The notes under the pieces were generated by a model that was given only the letters and a program-made list of their open reading frames with translations, made no database searches and had not been told where the DNA came from. A DNA stretch of 64,000 bases from DATCBF01 sp964401995 (GTDB lineage: Bacteria; Actinomycetota; Thermoleophilia; Solirubrobacterales; 70-9), in the NCBI GenBank assembly GCA_964401995.1, contig CAYOAP010000007.1, positions 93,395 through 157,394 of the forward strand, in the 5' to 3' direction. Of this stretch, positions 1 to 7,594 are shown piece after piece (positions within the stretch are counted from its first letter, which is position 1; each line of letters opens with the position of its first letter). Position numbers and translations under genes: made by a program.

Positions 1-131
1 TCATGCACCCGCCGCCGCTTCTCGCCGTGGCGCTCCTCCTCGCCGTTCTCCAAATAGGCGACGTACTCGGCCCGGAAGACTTCAATATCCTTGCGCATCG
101 ACCGCAGGGCTCTAGGCGACTGGCTGGCCAT
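1..131 (-). CDS. Hypothetical protein, N-terminal fragment cut by window edge
   Basis: An open frame begins with ATG at 131 and runs leftward off the window without a stop, giving 43 residues (start MASQSPRALRSMRKDIEVFR). It is charged and probably helical, with a Glu/Lys/Arg-rich end. I do not recognise the family. Directly upstream are two degenerate copies of a GGTGGTYAATTC-type word, which could be remnants of a mobile-element end, but nothing in these residues identifies a transposase. Because the reading frame is short and incomplete, it may not be a gene. Confidence 0.3.
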   Translation of the reverse strand, partial: MASQSPRALRSMRKDIEVFRAEYVAYLENGEEERHGEKRRRVH

Positions 132-164
132 GGTGCCGATCCTTTCACGCCGTAGGGCTTGCAA

Positions 165-247
165 ACCGGGTGGTTAATTCAGTTTCAGCCCCCATATCTC
201 TACGCGCTTTCGCTCAGAAACGGGCGGAAGCCAGGTGGTCAATTCCG
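165..247. repeat. Two degenerate direct repeats (possible mobile-element end remnant)
   Basis: An 18-base word at 165-182 recurs at 230-247 with about 14 of 18 identities; the shared core is GGTGGTYAATTC. Repeated words of this kind occur in the terminal regions of some transposons, including IS21-like elements (recalled, not checked). No transposase is visible here. The stretch 132-320 otherwise holds nothing I can name. Confidence 0.3.
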
Positions 248-320
248 CATCGCTATAGAGAGCGGAACACCGTAGGCGAGCAGTGAAAGATCCCCCTGGG
301 TGACCGCTTGATACTGGGAA

Positions 321-393
321 AGCCGGCGAGCGGATTTGAACCGCTGACCCCTTCATTACGAGTGAAGTGCTCTACCAACTGAGCTACGCCGGC
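321..393 (-). tRNA. tRNA-Thr (anticodon CGT)
   Basis: On the minus strand the sequence folds into a complete cloverleaf: 7-bp acceptor stem GCCGGCG/CGCCGGC, D arm, anticodon stem CTTCA/TGAAG around loop CTCGTAA (anticodon CGT), and a T arm with loop TTCAAAT. The discriminator base is T and CCA is not encoded. It reads the ACG threonine codon. A second threonine tRNA (GGT) lies at 37389. Confidence 0.95.
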
Positions 394-461
394 GGGGTTG
401 GCTGCATTCTAGGAGGCATTGGGCCGGGGTTCCGTCCGAGTCGGCCGAGGATGATCCGATC

Positions 462-1079
462 GTGTCCAGGGCGGCGACAGCGCAGCGGCGGGAGGACAAC
501 GAGATCGAGTTCTCGCGGATCGTCGCCTTCAGCGACGGGGTCTTCGCGATCGCGATCACCTTGCTGGTCCTCAATCTCAGCGTTCCCGCCCACATTCATG
601 GCAAGGATTTGACCGACGCGATCTGGGATCAGCGCCAGACCTTCATCGCCTACGCGGTCAGCTTCGCGGTGATTGGCCGCTTTTGGGTCGTCCACCACCG
701 CTTCTTCGGCGACGTCACCGGTTTCGACGGCAGGCTGATCGGGCTCAACCTCTTCTACCTCGGTTGGATCGTGCTGATCCCGTTCAGCAGCCAGGTGCTT
801 GGCGATCATGGCAGCGACACCGCGGCGATCGTCGTCTACGCGGTCAACCTGATCGGCGTCACCCTCGTCGGCGCCTGGATGTTCGCCGACGCCCGCCGGG
901 CCGGGCTGGTGGAGATGGACCCGGAGACGGAGCGCCAGAACCGGCGTCGAGGGCTGATCACGGCCGCGGTCTTCTTCGCCTCGATCCCGGCCGCCTTCAT
1001 CGACCCGAAGATCGTGCCCTTTCTCTGGCTCGCCCTCTTCCTCAACCCGACCGGGATCCGGTCGCGCCGCCGCGCCTAA
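462..1079 (+). CDS. TMEM175-family (DUF1211) membrane channel
   Basis: This 205-residue membrane protein starts with GTG and matches the prokaryotic TMEM175/DUF1211 family, which includes potassium-selective channels in the plasma membrane. The family hallmark FSDGVFAIAIT lies in the first transmembrane segment (about residues 23-33), preceded by the characteristic Arg of RIVAFSDG. Five or six hydrophobic segments follow, and the length of about 200 residues is typical of a bacterial single-repeat member that would assemble as a tetramer. It stands alone next to tRNA-Thr, ending 6 bases before a gene on the other strand. Ion selectivity cannot be read from the sequence. Confidence 0.8.
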   Translation: MSRAATAQRREDNEIEFSRIVAFSDGVFAIAITLLVLNLSVPAHIHGKDLTDAIWDQRQTFIAYAVSFAVIGRFWVVHHRFFGDVTGFDGRLIGLNLFYLGWIVLIPFSSQVLGDHGSDTAAIVVYAVNLIGVTLVGAWMFADARRAGLVEMDPETERQNRRRGLITAAVFFASIPAAFIDPKIVPFLWLALFLNPTGIRSRRRA

Positions 1080-1085
1080 GAGGGA

Positions 1086-1523
1086 CTAGCCGCGCTTGGC
1101 GATAAAGGAGATCGAGCGGCCTGCGGTCGCGCAGCTGACCGCGATCCCGCGGTCGGTCGTGGCGCCGAGGCAGCGGTAGCCGCGGATCGTGCAGGAGTTG
1201 CGCGAGGCGCCGGCCGCCGCCGAGCAGTTGTGGGAGCGCTGCCAGCCGAACATCACCTGGCGCGCCTCGCCGCAGGCGATGCCGGTCGCGCGCAGGGCGC
1301 TCGCGTCGACCGCGTAGGAGTCGCAGGCCTGGGCCGAGGCCCCCGCCGGGGCAGTCGAGGTCGAGGCGGGGCCAGGGCTCTGCTGGGTGGCGGGCTGCGT
1401 CTTGTCGCTTGAGTCGCTCGACGAAGAGCTGCCGCAGCCGCCGAGCAGGGCGGCGACGAGGGCGAGGCAGAGAAGTGGGCCGGCGATCCGCATCGGAGTC
1501 GCCGTCAATCTACCCGGACGCAC
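1086..1523 (-). CDS. Secreted lipoprotein, unknown function
   Basis: The 145-residue product has a signal peptide ending in the lipobox LLGGC, then a low-complexity Ser/Thr/Pro/Ala linker (about residues 31-62), then a compact Cys-containing domain. It is predicted to be lipid-anchored outside the membrane. Two starts compete: GTG at 1523, preceded by AGGAG at short spacing and overlapping the upstream ThiF-like gene by 14 bases, or ATG at 1493. Both keep the lipobox. It lies directly downstream of and co-directional with the ThiF-like gene, so the two may be cotranscribed. I do not recognise the C-terminal domain. Confidence 0.65.
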   Translation of the reverse strand: MRPGRLTATPMRIAGPLLCLALVAALLGGCGSSSSSDSSDKTQPATQQSPGPASTSTAPAGASAQACDSYAVDASALRATGIACGEARQVMFGWQRSHNCSAAAGASRNSCTIRGYRCLGATTDRGIAVSCATAGRSISFIAKRG

Positions 1524-2622
1524 TCTCCTGTAACTGCTTCTCGGTTGCGCTGTGCTCGAGCTCGCCGCAGACCGGGCAGCCCGGCTCCGGCACGACTGCC
1601 TCGCGTTTGACCTCCATCGTCCGCAGGTCGTAGATGTGGGCGACGCCGAGGGTCGATGCCTCGCAGAGCCCGGTGATGTGGTGCATCACGTCGAGCCCGA
1701 CCTGGCCGCCGATCAGCCCGCAGGCCGGGCCGAGCGTCGCCGCCGGGGACGGTTTCGCCCGCTGCTCCTCGATGACGAGGTCGAAGAGCGGGTAGTCGCG
1801 GCGGTAGGCAGCTTCCTGGCAGGCGAAGCAACCCGTTTTCCCCGGCACGTAGAGCGGCCCGACCCGCGCCACCGGCGGGAAGTGGCTCATCGTGATGTAG
1901 GGGATGCCGGCCTCGAAGCAGGCCGAGTTGCACCAGCGCTCGATCTCGTGCGCGGGCCAGTCGGCGGCGTCGATCACGATGTCGGCGCCGGCGATGAACT
2001 CGGCGAGCTCGGCCTCGCTCTCGAGCCGTTTCGCCGTCGCCTTGATCTTCATCGCCGAGTTGAAGGCGCCCAGCCGTTCGGCGGCGGCCTCGGCCTTGAG
2101 CCGGCCGATGTCGGACTCGGTATAGAGGATCTGGCGGTTGAGGTTGCTGACCTCGACCCGGTCGCCGTCGACCAGCCACATCTCGCCGACACCAGTGCAG
2201 GCCAGGGCCCAGGCGGCCCAGCCGCCGAGCCCGCCGACCCCCAGCACCGCGAGCTTCGCCCCGCGCAGCCGGTCCTGGCACTGCGATGGGGTGGACCCGT
2301 TGCTGCCGATGTCGCTGAAGTAGCGCAGCTGGCGATCGAAACGGGCCATCTCGGCCGCCGGCACGAGGTCGTCGTCGGCCCCGTCCTCAAGCAGCTCCAG
2401 CTCCTGCAGCTGGGAGATCAGCTCGGCGACTTTCTCAGCGCCGAAGCGAGCCTCCAGCTGCTCGCGCGAGTGCTCGCCGTCAAAGCCGGCAAGGAGCTGG
2501 CGCTGCTCCTCGTCGGGTTTCTCGACGCGGATGTCGTTCCCGGCACTTGCCCGCATCAAATACAGATCGCCGCCCGGCATCTCGACCAGTTCGGTCGTTC
2601 GTTTTATCCGCGGCCTTTTCAT
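1510..2622 (-). CDS. ThiF/MoeB-like E1 enzyme with N-terminal RRE-like domain
   Basis: The 370-residue protein combines two parts. Residues about 16-80 look like a PqqD/RRE-type winged helix, the fold that captures leader peptides in RiPP pathways. Residues about 95-350 form a ThiF/HesA adenylation domain with nucleotide motif GVGGLGG (128-134), DGDRVEVSNLNRQ (152-164), and two CxxC pairs (Cys265/268 and Cys349/352) expected to bind zinc. Family members adenylate a C-terminal carboxylate or an amide precursor using ATP. RRE plus ThiF resembles the ThiF-type partner proteins of azoline-forming pathways. No YcaO gene is visible nearby, so the substrate is unknown. The ATG overlaps the stop of a 19-codon ORF (TGATG), suggesting coupled translation. 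A sulfur-carrier role in cofactor synthesis is the main alternative. Confidence 0.8.
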   Translation of the reverse strand: MKRPRIKRTTELVEMPGGDLYLMRASAGNDIRVEKPDEEQRQLLAGFDGEHSREQLEARFGAEKVAELISQLQELELLEDGADDDLVPAAEMARFDRQLRYFSDIGSNGSTPSQCQDRLRGAKLAVLGVGGLGGWAAWALACTGVGEMWLVDGDRVEVSNLNRQILYTESDIGRLKAEAAAERLGAFNSAMKIKATAKRLESEAELAEFIAGADIVIDAADWPAHEIERWCNSACFEAGIPYITMSHFPPVARVGPLYVPGKTGCFACQEAAYRRDYPLFDLVIEEQRAKPSPAATLGPACGLIGGQVGLDVMHHITGLCEASTLGVAHIYDLRTMEVKREAVVPEPGCPVCGELEHSATEKQLQESASG

Positions 2623-2681
2623 CAGCCCAGCTTGCGGATCGAAATCGATGGAATCAGGCGCTTTGTCTGACTGATCTTCAC
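2622..2681 (-). CDS. Possible 19-residue leader or precursor peptide
   Basis: A GTG-started ORF encodes MKISQTKRLIPSISIRKLG and stops at a TGA that overlaps the ATG of the ThiF-like gene by TGATG. A purine-rich AGAGGG lies just upstream of the GTG. The arrangement is typical of translational coupling. Because the downstream enzyme carries an RRE-like domain, a Ser/Thr-rich short peptide is a conceivable substrate, but a non-functional coupling ORF is equally possible. No homology can be claimed. Confidence 0.3.
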   Translation of the reverse strand: MKISQTKRLIPSISIRKLG

Positions 2682-2773
2682 CCTCTGCTCATCCCCCTTG
2701 AATCCCCGGTATCGGCCTTTGGAACAGGCTCCGCAGCCGCCAGTGGTTTAGACCCATGCATTGTGTCGATCGG

Positions 2774-2789
2774 TTTCGACTAATCGAAA
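2774..2789. promoter_or_regulatory. Perfect palindrome, candidate operator
   Basis: TTTCGA-CTAA-TCGAAA is a perfect inverted repeat with 6-base arms. It lies between the minus-strand ThiF-like unit and the plus-strand ArsR-type regulator at 2888, where an operator for an autoregulating winged-helix repressor would be expected. No experimental consensus is known to me. Confidence 0.4.
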
Positions 2790-2887
2790 AGGGCGACATA
2801 TCCAGGGGGTTTTCGCTTTTGCCCGACCAATGAAGCCAATACGATTGGAGTGATCAAGCTGCTGCAAAACGAACGGAGGAATTCGCT

Positions 2888-3514
2888 TTGGCCCCTAAGA
2901 CGAACAGCAAGAACAAGACGAAAATCCGGGAGATCGTCGACCAGCAGCTGGTGAAGGCTCTGGCCCATCCGCTGCGGGCGCAGATCCTGGCGATCCTCAA
3001 CGAAAGGGTCGCCAGCCCCAACGAGCTTTCGCAGGAGCTGGGAGAGGGGCTGAGCCAGGTCAGCTACCACGTCAAAGTCCTGCGCGATTACGAGTGCATC
3101 GAGCTGGTCAAGACCGAGCCGCGCCGCGGCGCCGTCGAGCACTACTACCGCGGGATGAAACGCTCGTTCCTCAACGACGTGAATTGGGAGGGCCTCTCGC
3201 CTTCGGCGAAGGAGGGAATCTCAGTCGCTGGGGTGCGGATGATCATGAGCGAGGCGATCGGGGCGCTAGGGGCCGGCACCTTCGATGCCCGTGACGACTC
3301 ACACCTGAGTTGCACGCCGGTGATCGTCGACGAGCAAGGCTGGGGCGAGCTCTCAGCCGTTCTCGCCACCGCTTTGGAGCAGGTGCTCGACATCCAGGCC
3401 AAGAGCGCCGGCCGCCTGGCCGAGGCTCAGGCCAACGGGATTCCCGCCACGGTGGCGATCCTCGGCTTCGAATCTCCCGCTGCGGTAAAGAAGGACGAGG
3501 GCGAGAAGGCCTAG
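2888..3514 (+). CDS. ArsR-type winged-helix transcriptional regulator
   Basis: The 208-residue protein has an N-terminal winged helix of the ArsR type (about residues 18-95; ALAHPLRAQILAILNE, then recognition-helix region LSQVSYHVKVLRD) and a C-terminal domain of about 100 residues that I cannot name. No metal-binding Cys pair is seen in the DNA-binding part, so it probably senses something other than metal. The TTG start is supported by GGAGGA at 2875-2880 with 7-base spacing. It is divergent from the ThiF-like gene, with a palindrome between them, and overlaps the convergent glycosylase gene by 4 bases. Confidence 0.8.
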   Translation: MAPKTNSKNKTKIREIVDQQLVKALAHPLRAQILAILNERVASPNELSQELGEGLSQVSYHVKVLRDYECIELVKTEPRRGAVEHYYRGMKRSFLNDVNWEGLSPSAKEGISVAGVRMIMSEAIGALGAGTFDARDDSHLSCTPVIVDEQGWGELSAVLATALEQVLDIQAKSAGRLAEAQANGIPATVAILGFESPAAVKKDEGEKA

Positions 3515-4200
3515 GCCGAGAGCGCCTTCGCGCGCTCGAAGACCGAGTCCAGCATCGGCTCGGTCAGCCGCCCGGTGAAGGTGTTCTGCTGGCTGGGGTG
3601 GTAGCAGCCCAAGAGCTGCCACCGCCCCAGCGCAGCTTCCGCGCCGTGGCCGAACTTCGGTTTCGGGCTGGGGATCTTGCCGCCGGTGGCCGCGGCCGCG
3701 CGCAGCACCCCGTCCCAGGCGAAGCCGCCGAGGGCGACGATCGTGCGGCACTGGCCGAGCAGCTCCAGCTCTCTCTCTAGATAAGGGAGGCAGTTGTCGC
3801 GCTCGCCCGGGGCCGGCTTGTTGGCGGGCGGCGCGCAGCGCACCACCGCCGTCACGTAGGCGTCGGACAGGCGCAGCCCGTCGTCGCGGTGCTCGGCCTG
3901 CGGCTGATTCGCGTAGCCGGCCCGGTGCAGGGCGGCGTAGAGCCAGTCGCCGGAGCGGTCGCCGGTGAACATCCGCCCGGTGCGGTTCGCCCCGTGGGCG
4001 GCCGGCGCCAGCCCGACGATCGCCAGCCGTGCCCCGGGATCGCCGAAGCCGCTCAGCGGCCGCGCCCAGTAGTCCTGGCCCCGGTAGCGGCGGGGCGGGT
4101 CGGCGGCCGATGCCTCTCGCCACTCGACTAGCCGCGGGCAAAGCCGGCAGCCGTGGATCTCGGCGGCGAGCGAGTCCATAGGCTTGCGCGTCTTGCTCAT
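3511..4200 (-). CDS. Uracil-DNA glycosylase, family 5 (UdgB-like)
   Basis: The 229-residue enzyme removes uracil and other deaminated bases from DNA to start base excision repair. Family-4/5 signatures are visible: paired Cys at the N-terminus (GCRLCPRL) and two later Cys (RCAPP and DNCLPYL), the usual four ligands of a 4Fe-4S cluster; motif GLAPAAHGANRTGRMFTGD; and the active-site HPS motif in GCYHPSQQNTFTG. The residues around the first motif (AHG rather than the family-4 GEQEAAxG pattern) favour family 5. Start taken at ATG 4200; ATG 4179 is an alternative that avoids overlapping the divergent lipoprotein gene. A longer upstream frame exists but would cover that gene. Confidence 0.88.
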   Translation of the reverse strand: MSKTRKPMDSLAAEIHGCRLCPRLVEWREASAADPPRRYRGQDYWARPLSGFGDPGARLAIVGLAPAAHGANRTGRMFTGDRSGDWLYAALHRAGYANQPQAEHRDDGLRLSDAYVTAVVRCAPPANKPAPGERDNCLPYLERELELLGQCRTIVALGGFAWDGVLRAAAATGGKIPSPKPKFGHGAEAALGRWQLLGCYHPSQQNTFTGRLTEPMLDSVFERAKALSA

Positions 4201-4753
4201 CACACGGAAACGAATCATGTTTGCCCTCTGCGCCGTATTTGCCCTCGCCCTCTGCGGCTGTGGCGGCAAGGGCGGCAGCTCGGCGACCGAGAGCGAAAAG
4301 GCCGGCGATGTCGAGGTCCTCAACGCGGCCCTCTCCCAGGAGCTGACCGCGGTCGACGCCTACAGCCACGGCCTGCCGCTACTGCACGGCGAAGCGCTCG
4401 CCGTCGCCCGCCAGTTCCGGACCCAGGAGCAGGAACACGCCGATGGCATCACCCGCTCGATCCGCGGCCTCGGCGGCGCCACCGAAGTCGAAAAGAACCC
4501 GCTCGACTACAGCGGGCTCAAAACCAAGGCCGACTTCTTCTCCCTCGCCTACGACGAGGAGAACGCTCTGATCGCCTTCTATATGAACGCGATCCCCAAG
4601 CTGGAGACGAGCGGGCCGCGCTCGATGCTGGCCGCGATCGCCGCCAACGAGGCTCAGCACCTGGTCGTCATCCGCCAGGCGCTCGGCGCCCGTCCCGACG
4701 AGCTCGTCCCCGAGGCGTTTGAGACCGGCGAGGCGCCGCCGCCGGAACCGTAG
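4184..4753 (+). CDS. Ferritin-like domain lipoprotein
   Basis: The product (up to 189 residues) carries a lipobox (LALCGC) after a short hydrophobic signal, so it is probably anchored outside the membrane. The mature part is a helical ferritin-like bundle with spaced Glu/His residues (QELTAVDAY, QEQEHADGI, DEENALIAFY, NEAQHLVVI), the pattern of a di-iron ferritin-like domain. Its biochemical role is unknown. The start is uncertain: TTG 4184 or TTG 4193 gives a positively charged n-region, whereas ATG 4217 gives a signal without charges. The longer forms overlap the divergent glycosylase gene. The next gene follows after 14 bases and may be cotranscribed. Confidence 0.75.
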   Translation: MRVLLITRKRIMFALCAVFALALCGCGGKGGSSATESEKAGDVEVLNAALSQELTAVDAYSHGLPLLHGEALAVARQFRTQEQEHADGITRSIRGLGGATEVEKNPLDYSGLKTKADFFSLAYDEENALIAFYMNAIPKLETSGPRSMLAAIAANEAQHLVVIRQALGARPDELVPEAFETGEAPPPEP

Positions 4754-4767
4754 GGCATGATGCCCGC

Positions 4768-7017
4768 ATGACCGCCCCGCTTTACGCGATCGGCCGCTTC
4801 TGCTCGCGGCACCACTACCCGACGATCGCGCTCTGGCTGATCGCCGCCGTGGTCCTGGTCATCGCCGGCCAGGCCTCGGGCGACAAGACCAACGACAACC
4901 TCACCCTCCCCGGCACCGACTCGACCAAGGCGACCGAACTGCTGGAAGACAACCTGCCCCAGCAGGCCTACGGCAGCAACCCGCTGGCCTTCGAGGCGCG
5001 CGAAGGGTCGCTGACCGAACCGAAATACGCGGCGACGATCGAAAAGGCGGTCAAGCGGCTGGAATCGATGCACGAGGTCAACTCGGCGGTCAGCCCGCTG
5101 ACCCCGGCGGGCGCCAGCTTCCTCAGCCAGGACAAACGGGTCGCCTACATCCCGGTGGTCCTCGGCGTCAGCCCGGCGGAATTGACCGAGGAGCAGGCCG
5201 AAGCCGTGCTCGCCGCCGCCGACCCGGCCGCAGCGGCCGGGCTCAAGACCTCCGTCGGCGGCTACGTCGGCAGCCAGCTCTCCAAGCCCGACACCGGCGT
5301 CAGCGACGCGATCGGGATCGCCGCCGCAATTGTGATCCTGCTCTTCGCCTTCGGCACGGCGACGGCGATGGTGATGCCGATCGCCTCCGCCGTGATCGGC
5401 CTCGCCTGCGCTCTCTCGATCATCCGCCTGCTGGAGAACGTGATCCAGGTGCCGAGTGTGGCCTCGACCCTGGCGACGATGATCGGCCTCGGGGTCGGGA
5501 TCGACTACGCGCTCTTCATCGTCACCCGCCACAAACTCCAGCTCGGCGAAGGGATGGAGCTGCGCGAGTCGATCGCCCGCGCCACCGCGACCGCCGGCGG
5601 CGCCGTCGTCTTCGCCGGCTTCACCGTCGTCATCGCGCTCTGCTCGCTCGCCTTCGCCGGGATCCCGCTGGTCAGCACCCTCGGCGTCACCGCGGCGATC
5701 GCCGTCGTCATCGCGGTCCTCGCCGCCGCCACCCTGCTGCCGGCGATGCTCGGCGCGCTCGGCCCCCACATCAACTCGCTGCGGGTCCAGATCGGCAAGG
5801 CCCATCCCGACGACCAGGAAGAGGCGCGTGGCTGGACCCGCTGGGCGCAGGGGGTCGCCAACCGGCCCTGGCGCTCGGCGATCGCCGCCCTGCTCGTCCT
5901 CGTCGTGCTCGCGATCCCGATCTTCCAGCTCGAGCTCGGCCAGAACGATCTCAGCGCCCTGCCGAAGTCGACCACCGCGCGCCAGAACTACGACTCGCTG
6001 ACCCAGGGCTTCGGCCCCGGCGTCAACGGCCCGCTGCTGATCGCGGCCAAGTTCAAGACCGCCGAAGAGGCCAAATTGAGCCTGCCGGTGATCGAGAAGC
6101 AGGTCGCCGGCGCCCCTGACGTCGACGCGGTCTCGCCGGCGACCCTCGACAAGCAGGGGACGGTGGCGGTCTTCACGGCGATCTCGAAATCGGCGCCCTG
6201 GGCCGACGAGACCGTCTCGCTCGTCGAAGAACTGCGCGAGACGACGATCCCGACCGCGGTGAAGAAGACCGGCGGCGCCGCCTACGTCGGCGGCCAGACC
6301 GCCGGCTACATCGACCTCGCCACCCAGATCGGCGACAAGCTGCCGCTGATGATCGCGATCGTCGTCGCCCTCAGCTTCCTCGTCCTGCTGATCGCCTTCC
6401 GCTCGCTGCTGGTGCCGATCAAGGCGGCGGCGATGAACCTGATCTCGGTCGCCGCCGCCTACGGCGTCGTCACCGCGGTCTTCCAGCTCGGCTGGGGCTC
6501 CTCGCTGATCGGGCTCGACCACCCGATCCCGATCGTCAGCTTCGTGCCGCTGCTGATGTTCGCGATCCTCTTCGGGCTCTCGATGGACTACGAGGTCTTC
6601 CTCCTGACCCAGATGCGGGAGCACTTCAAACAAAATGGCGACGAGCACCGCGCCGTCGTCGAAGGCCTCGCCAACACCGGCCGGGTGATCACCTCGGCGG
6701 CGGCGATCATGGTCTGCGTCTTCACCAGCTTCGTCCTCAACGGCAACCCGATCGTCAAGGAGTTCGGCGTCGGCCTCGCGGTGGCGATCGCGATCGACTC
6801 GACCCTGGTCCGCTGCCTGCTGGTCCCCGCGGTGATGGTCCTGCTTGGCAAGCGCGCCTGGTGGATGCCGCGCTGGATGGAGCGCTTCGTCCCCCACATC
6901 AGCATCGAGGGCGAGGAGTACTTCGCCGCCCGCGACGCCAAACTCGCCGCCGACGGGCCTAAAAGTGACCGTATAGGCGACTCATCGGCCCGTCGACCCT
7001 CGGAGGGGGGTGAGTGA
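4768..7017 (+). CDS. MMPL/RND-family transporter
   Basis: A 749-residue inner-membrane transporter with the standard MMPL plan: an N-terminal helix, a first extracytoplasmic domain (about residues 35-170), six helices, a second extracytoplasmic domain (about 380-510), and six more helices. Helix-4 and helix-10 motifs GVGIDYALFIVTRHK and GLSMDYEVFLLTQMRE carry the Asp-Tyr pairs that relay protons in this family. MMPL proteins typically export lipids or hydrophobic molecules; the substrate here is unknown. Its last codons contain a palindromic repeat shared with 58210-58262. It overlaps pgsA by 8 bases, linking it to membrane-lipid metabolism by position. Confidence 0.88.
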   Translation: MTAPLYAIGRFCSRHHYPTIALWLIAAVVLVIAGQASGDKTNDNLTLPGTDSTKATELLEDNLPQQAYGSNPLAFEAREGSLTEPKYAATIEKAVKRLESMHEVNSAVSPLTPAGASFLSQDKRVAYIPVVLGVSPAELTEEQAEAVLAAADPAAAAGLKTSVGGYVGSQLSKPDTGVSDAIGIAAAIVILLFAFGTATAMVMPIASAVIGLACALSIIRLLENVIQVPSVASTLATMIGLGVGIDYALFIVTRHKLQLGEGMELRESIARATATAGGAVVFAGFTVVIALCSLAFAGIPLVSTLGVTAAIAVVIAVLAAATLLPAMLGALGPHINSLRVQIGKAHPDDQEEARGWTRWAQGVANRPWRSAIAALLVLVVLAIPIFQLELGQNDLSALPKSTTARQNYDSLTQGFGPGVNGPLLIAAKFKTAEEAKLSLPVIEKQVAGAPDVDAVSPATLDKQGTVAVFTAISKSAPWADETVSLVEELRETTIPTAVKKTGGAAYVGGQTAGYIDLATQIGDKLPLMIAIVVALSFLVLLIAFRSLLVPIKAAAMNLISVAAAYGVVTAVFQLGWGSSLIGLDHPIPIVSFVPLLMFAILFGLSMDYEVFLLTQMREHFKQNGDEHRAVVEGLANTGRVITSAAAIMVCVFTSFVLNGNPIVKEFGVGLAVAIAIDSTLVRCLLVPAVMVLLGKRAWWMPRWMERFVPHISIEGEEYFAARDAKLAADGPKSDRIGDSSARRPSEGGE
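6949..6995. repeat. Palindromic repeat copy 1, inside the MMPL 3' end
   Basis: CGACGGGCC (6951-6959) and GGCCCGTCG (6987-6995) are perfect 9-base inverted arms. The segment GGGCCTAAAAGTGAC at its left is nearly the same as GGGCCTAGAAGTGAC in the hairpin at 58210-58262. Two copies of one motif 51 kb apart suggest a REP-like dispersed palindrome. This copy encodes the last residues of the transporter. Confidence 0.45.
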
Positions 7018-7594
7018 GCGGGTGTTTCCGCTCAACCTGCCTAATGCGCTGACGCTTCTGCGCATCCTTGCGGTGCCGGTCGTCGTCGTCGCCCTGCTCG
7101 GCGAGACGCCCAACGGCGATGCCCTCGCCGCCGCCGTCTTCGCCCTCGCCGCCGCCACCGACGGCCTCGACGGCTACTTCGCCCGCTCCCGCGACGCCGT
7201 CACTAACTTCGGCAAGCTGATGGATCCGATCGCCGACAAGCTGCTGATCACCGCGGCGCTGGTCTCACTCGTCTCGCTGCACCGGCTCGACGCCTGGGTG
7301 GCGATGGTGATCATCGCCCGCGAGTTCGCCGTCACCGTGATGCGGGCGATCGCCGCCGAGCGCGGCGTCGTGATCGCCGCCAGCTGGCTCGGCAAGGTGA
7401 AGACAGTGCTGCAGATCGCCGCCGTGATCGCCCTGATCGCGACCAACCCGGCGCCGGTCTGGGTCAACGTCCTCGTCTACATCGCCCTGGCGGCGACGGT
7501 GATCAGCGGCGCCGACTACTTCTTCGGCCTGCGCAAGCGCTTCGAGGAAGATCAGGCGGCGCGGGCGGCGGTGAAGGCGAAGCCGACGAGCTAA
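7010..7594 (+). CDS. pgsA: CDP-alcohol phosphatidyltransferase (PgsA-like)
   Basis: The 194-residue integral membrane enzyme joins a CDP-diacylglycerol to an alcohol phosphate; the closest role is phosphatidylglycerophosphate synthase, the first committed step to phosphatidylglycerol and cardiolipin. The CDP-alcohol phosphatidyltransferase signature D-x2-D-G-x2-A-R-x8-G-x3-D-x3-D is complete in DGLDGYFARSRDAVTNFGKLMDPIADK-like order (about residues 47-72). The N-terminal NLPNALTLLRI is typical of PgsA. The GTG start lies inside the MMPL gene, and the end overlaps convergent folE2 by 4 bases. Another alcohol acceptor such as inositol phosphate cannot be excluded. Confidence 0.85.
   Translation: MSERVFPLNLPNALTLLRILAVPVVVVALLGETPNGDALAAAVFALAAATDGLDGYFARSRDAVTNFGKLMDPIADKLLITAALVSLVSLHRLDAWVAMVIIAREFAVTVMRAIAAERGVVIAASWLGKVKTVLQIAAVIALIATNPAPVWVNVLVYIALAATVISGADYFFGLRKRFEEDQAARAAVKAKPTS

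Noticed and set aside
4654..6897. Very long open frame opposite the first MMPL gene
   Set aside because: High GC gives long antisense frames. This one is Asp/Arg/Gly-rich without domain features and mirrors the MMPL codons.
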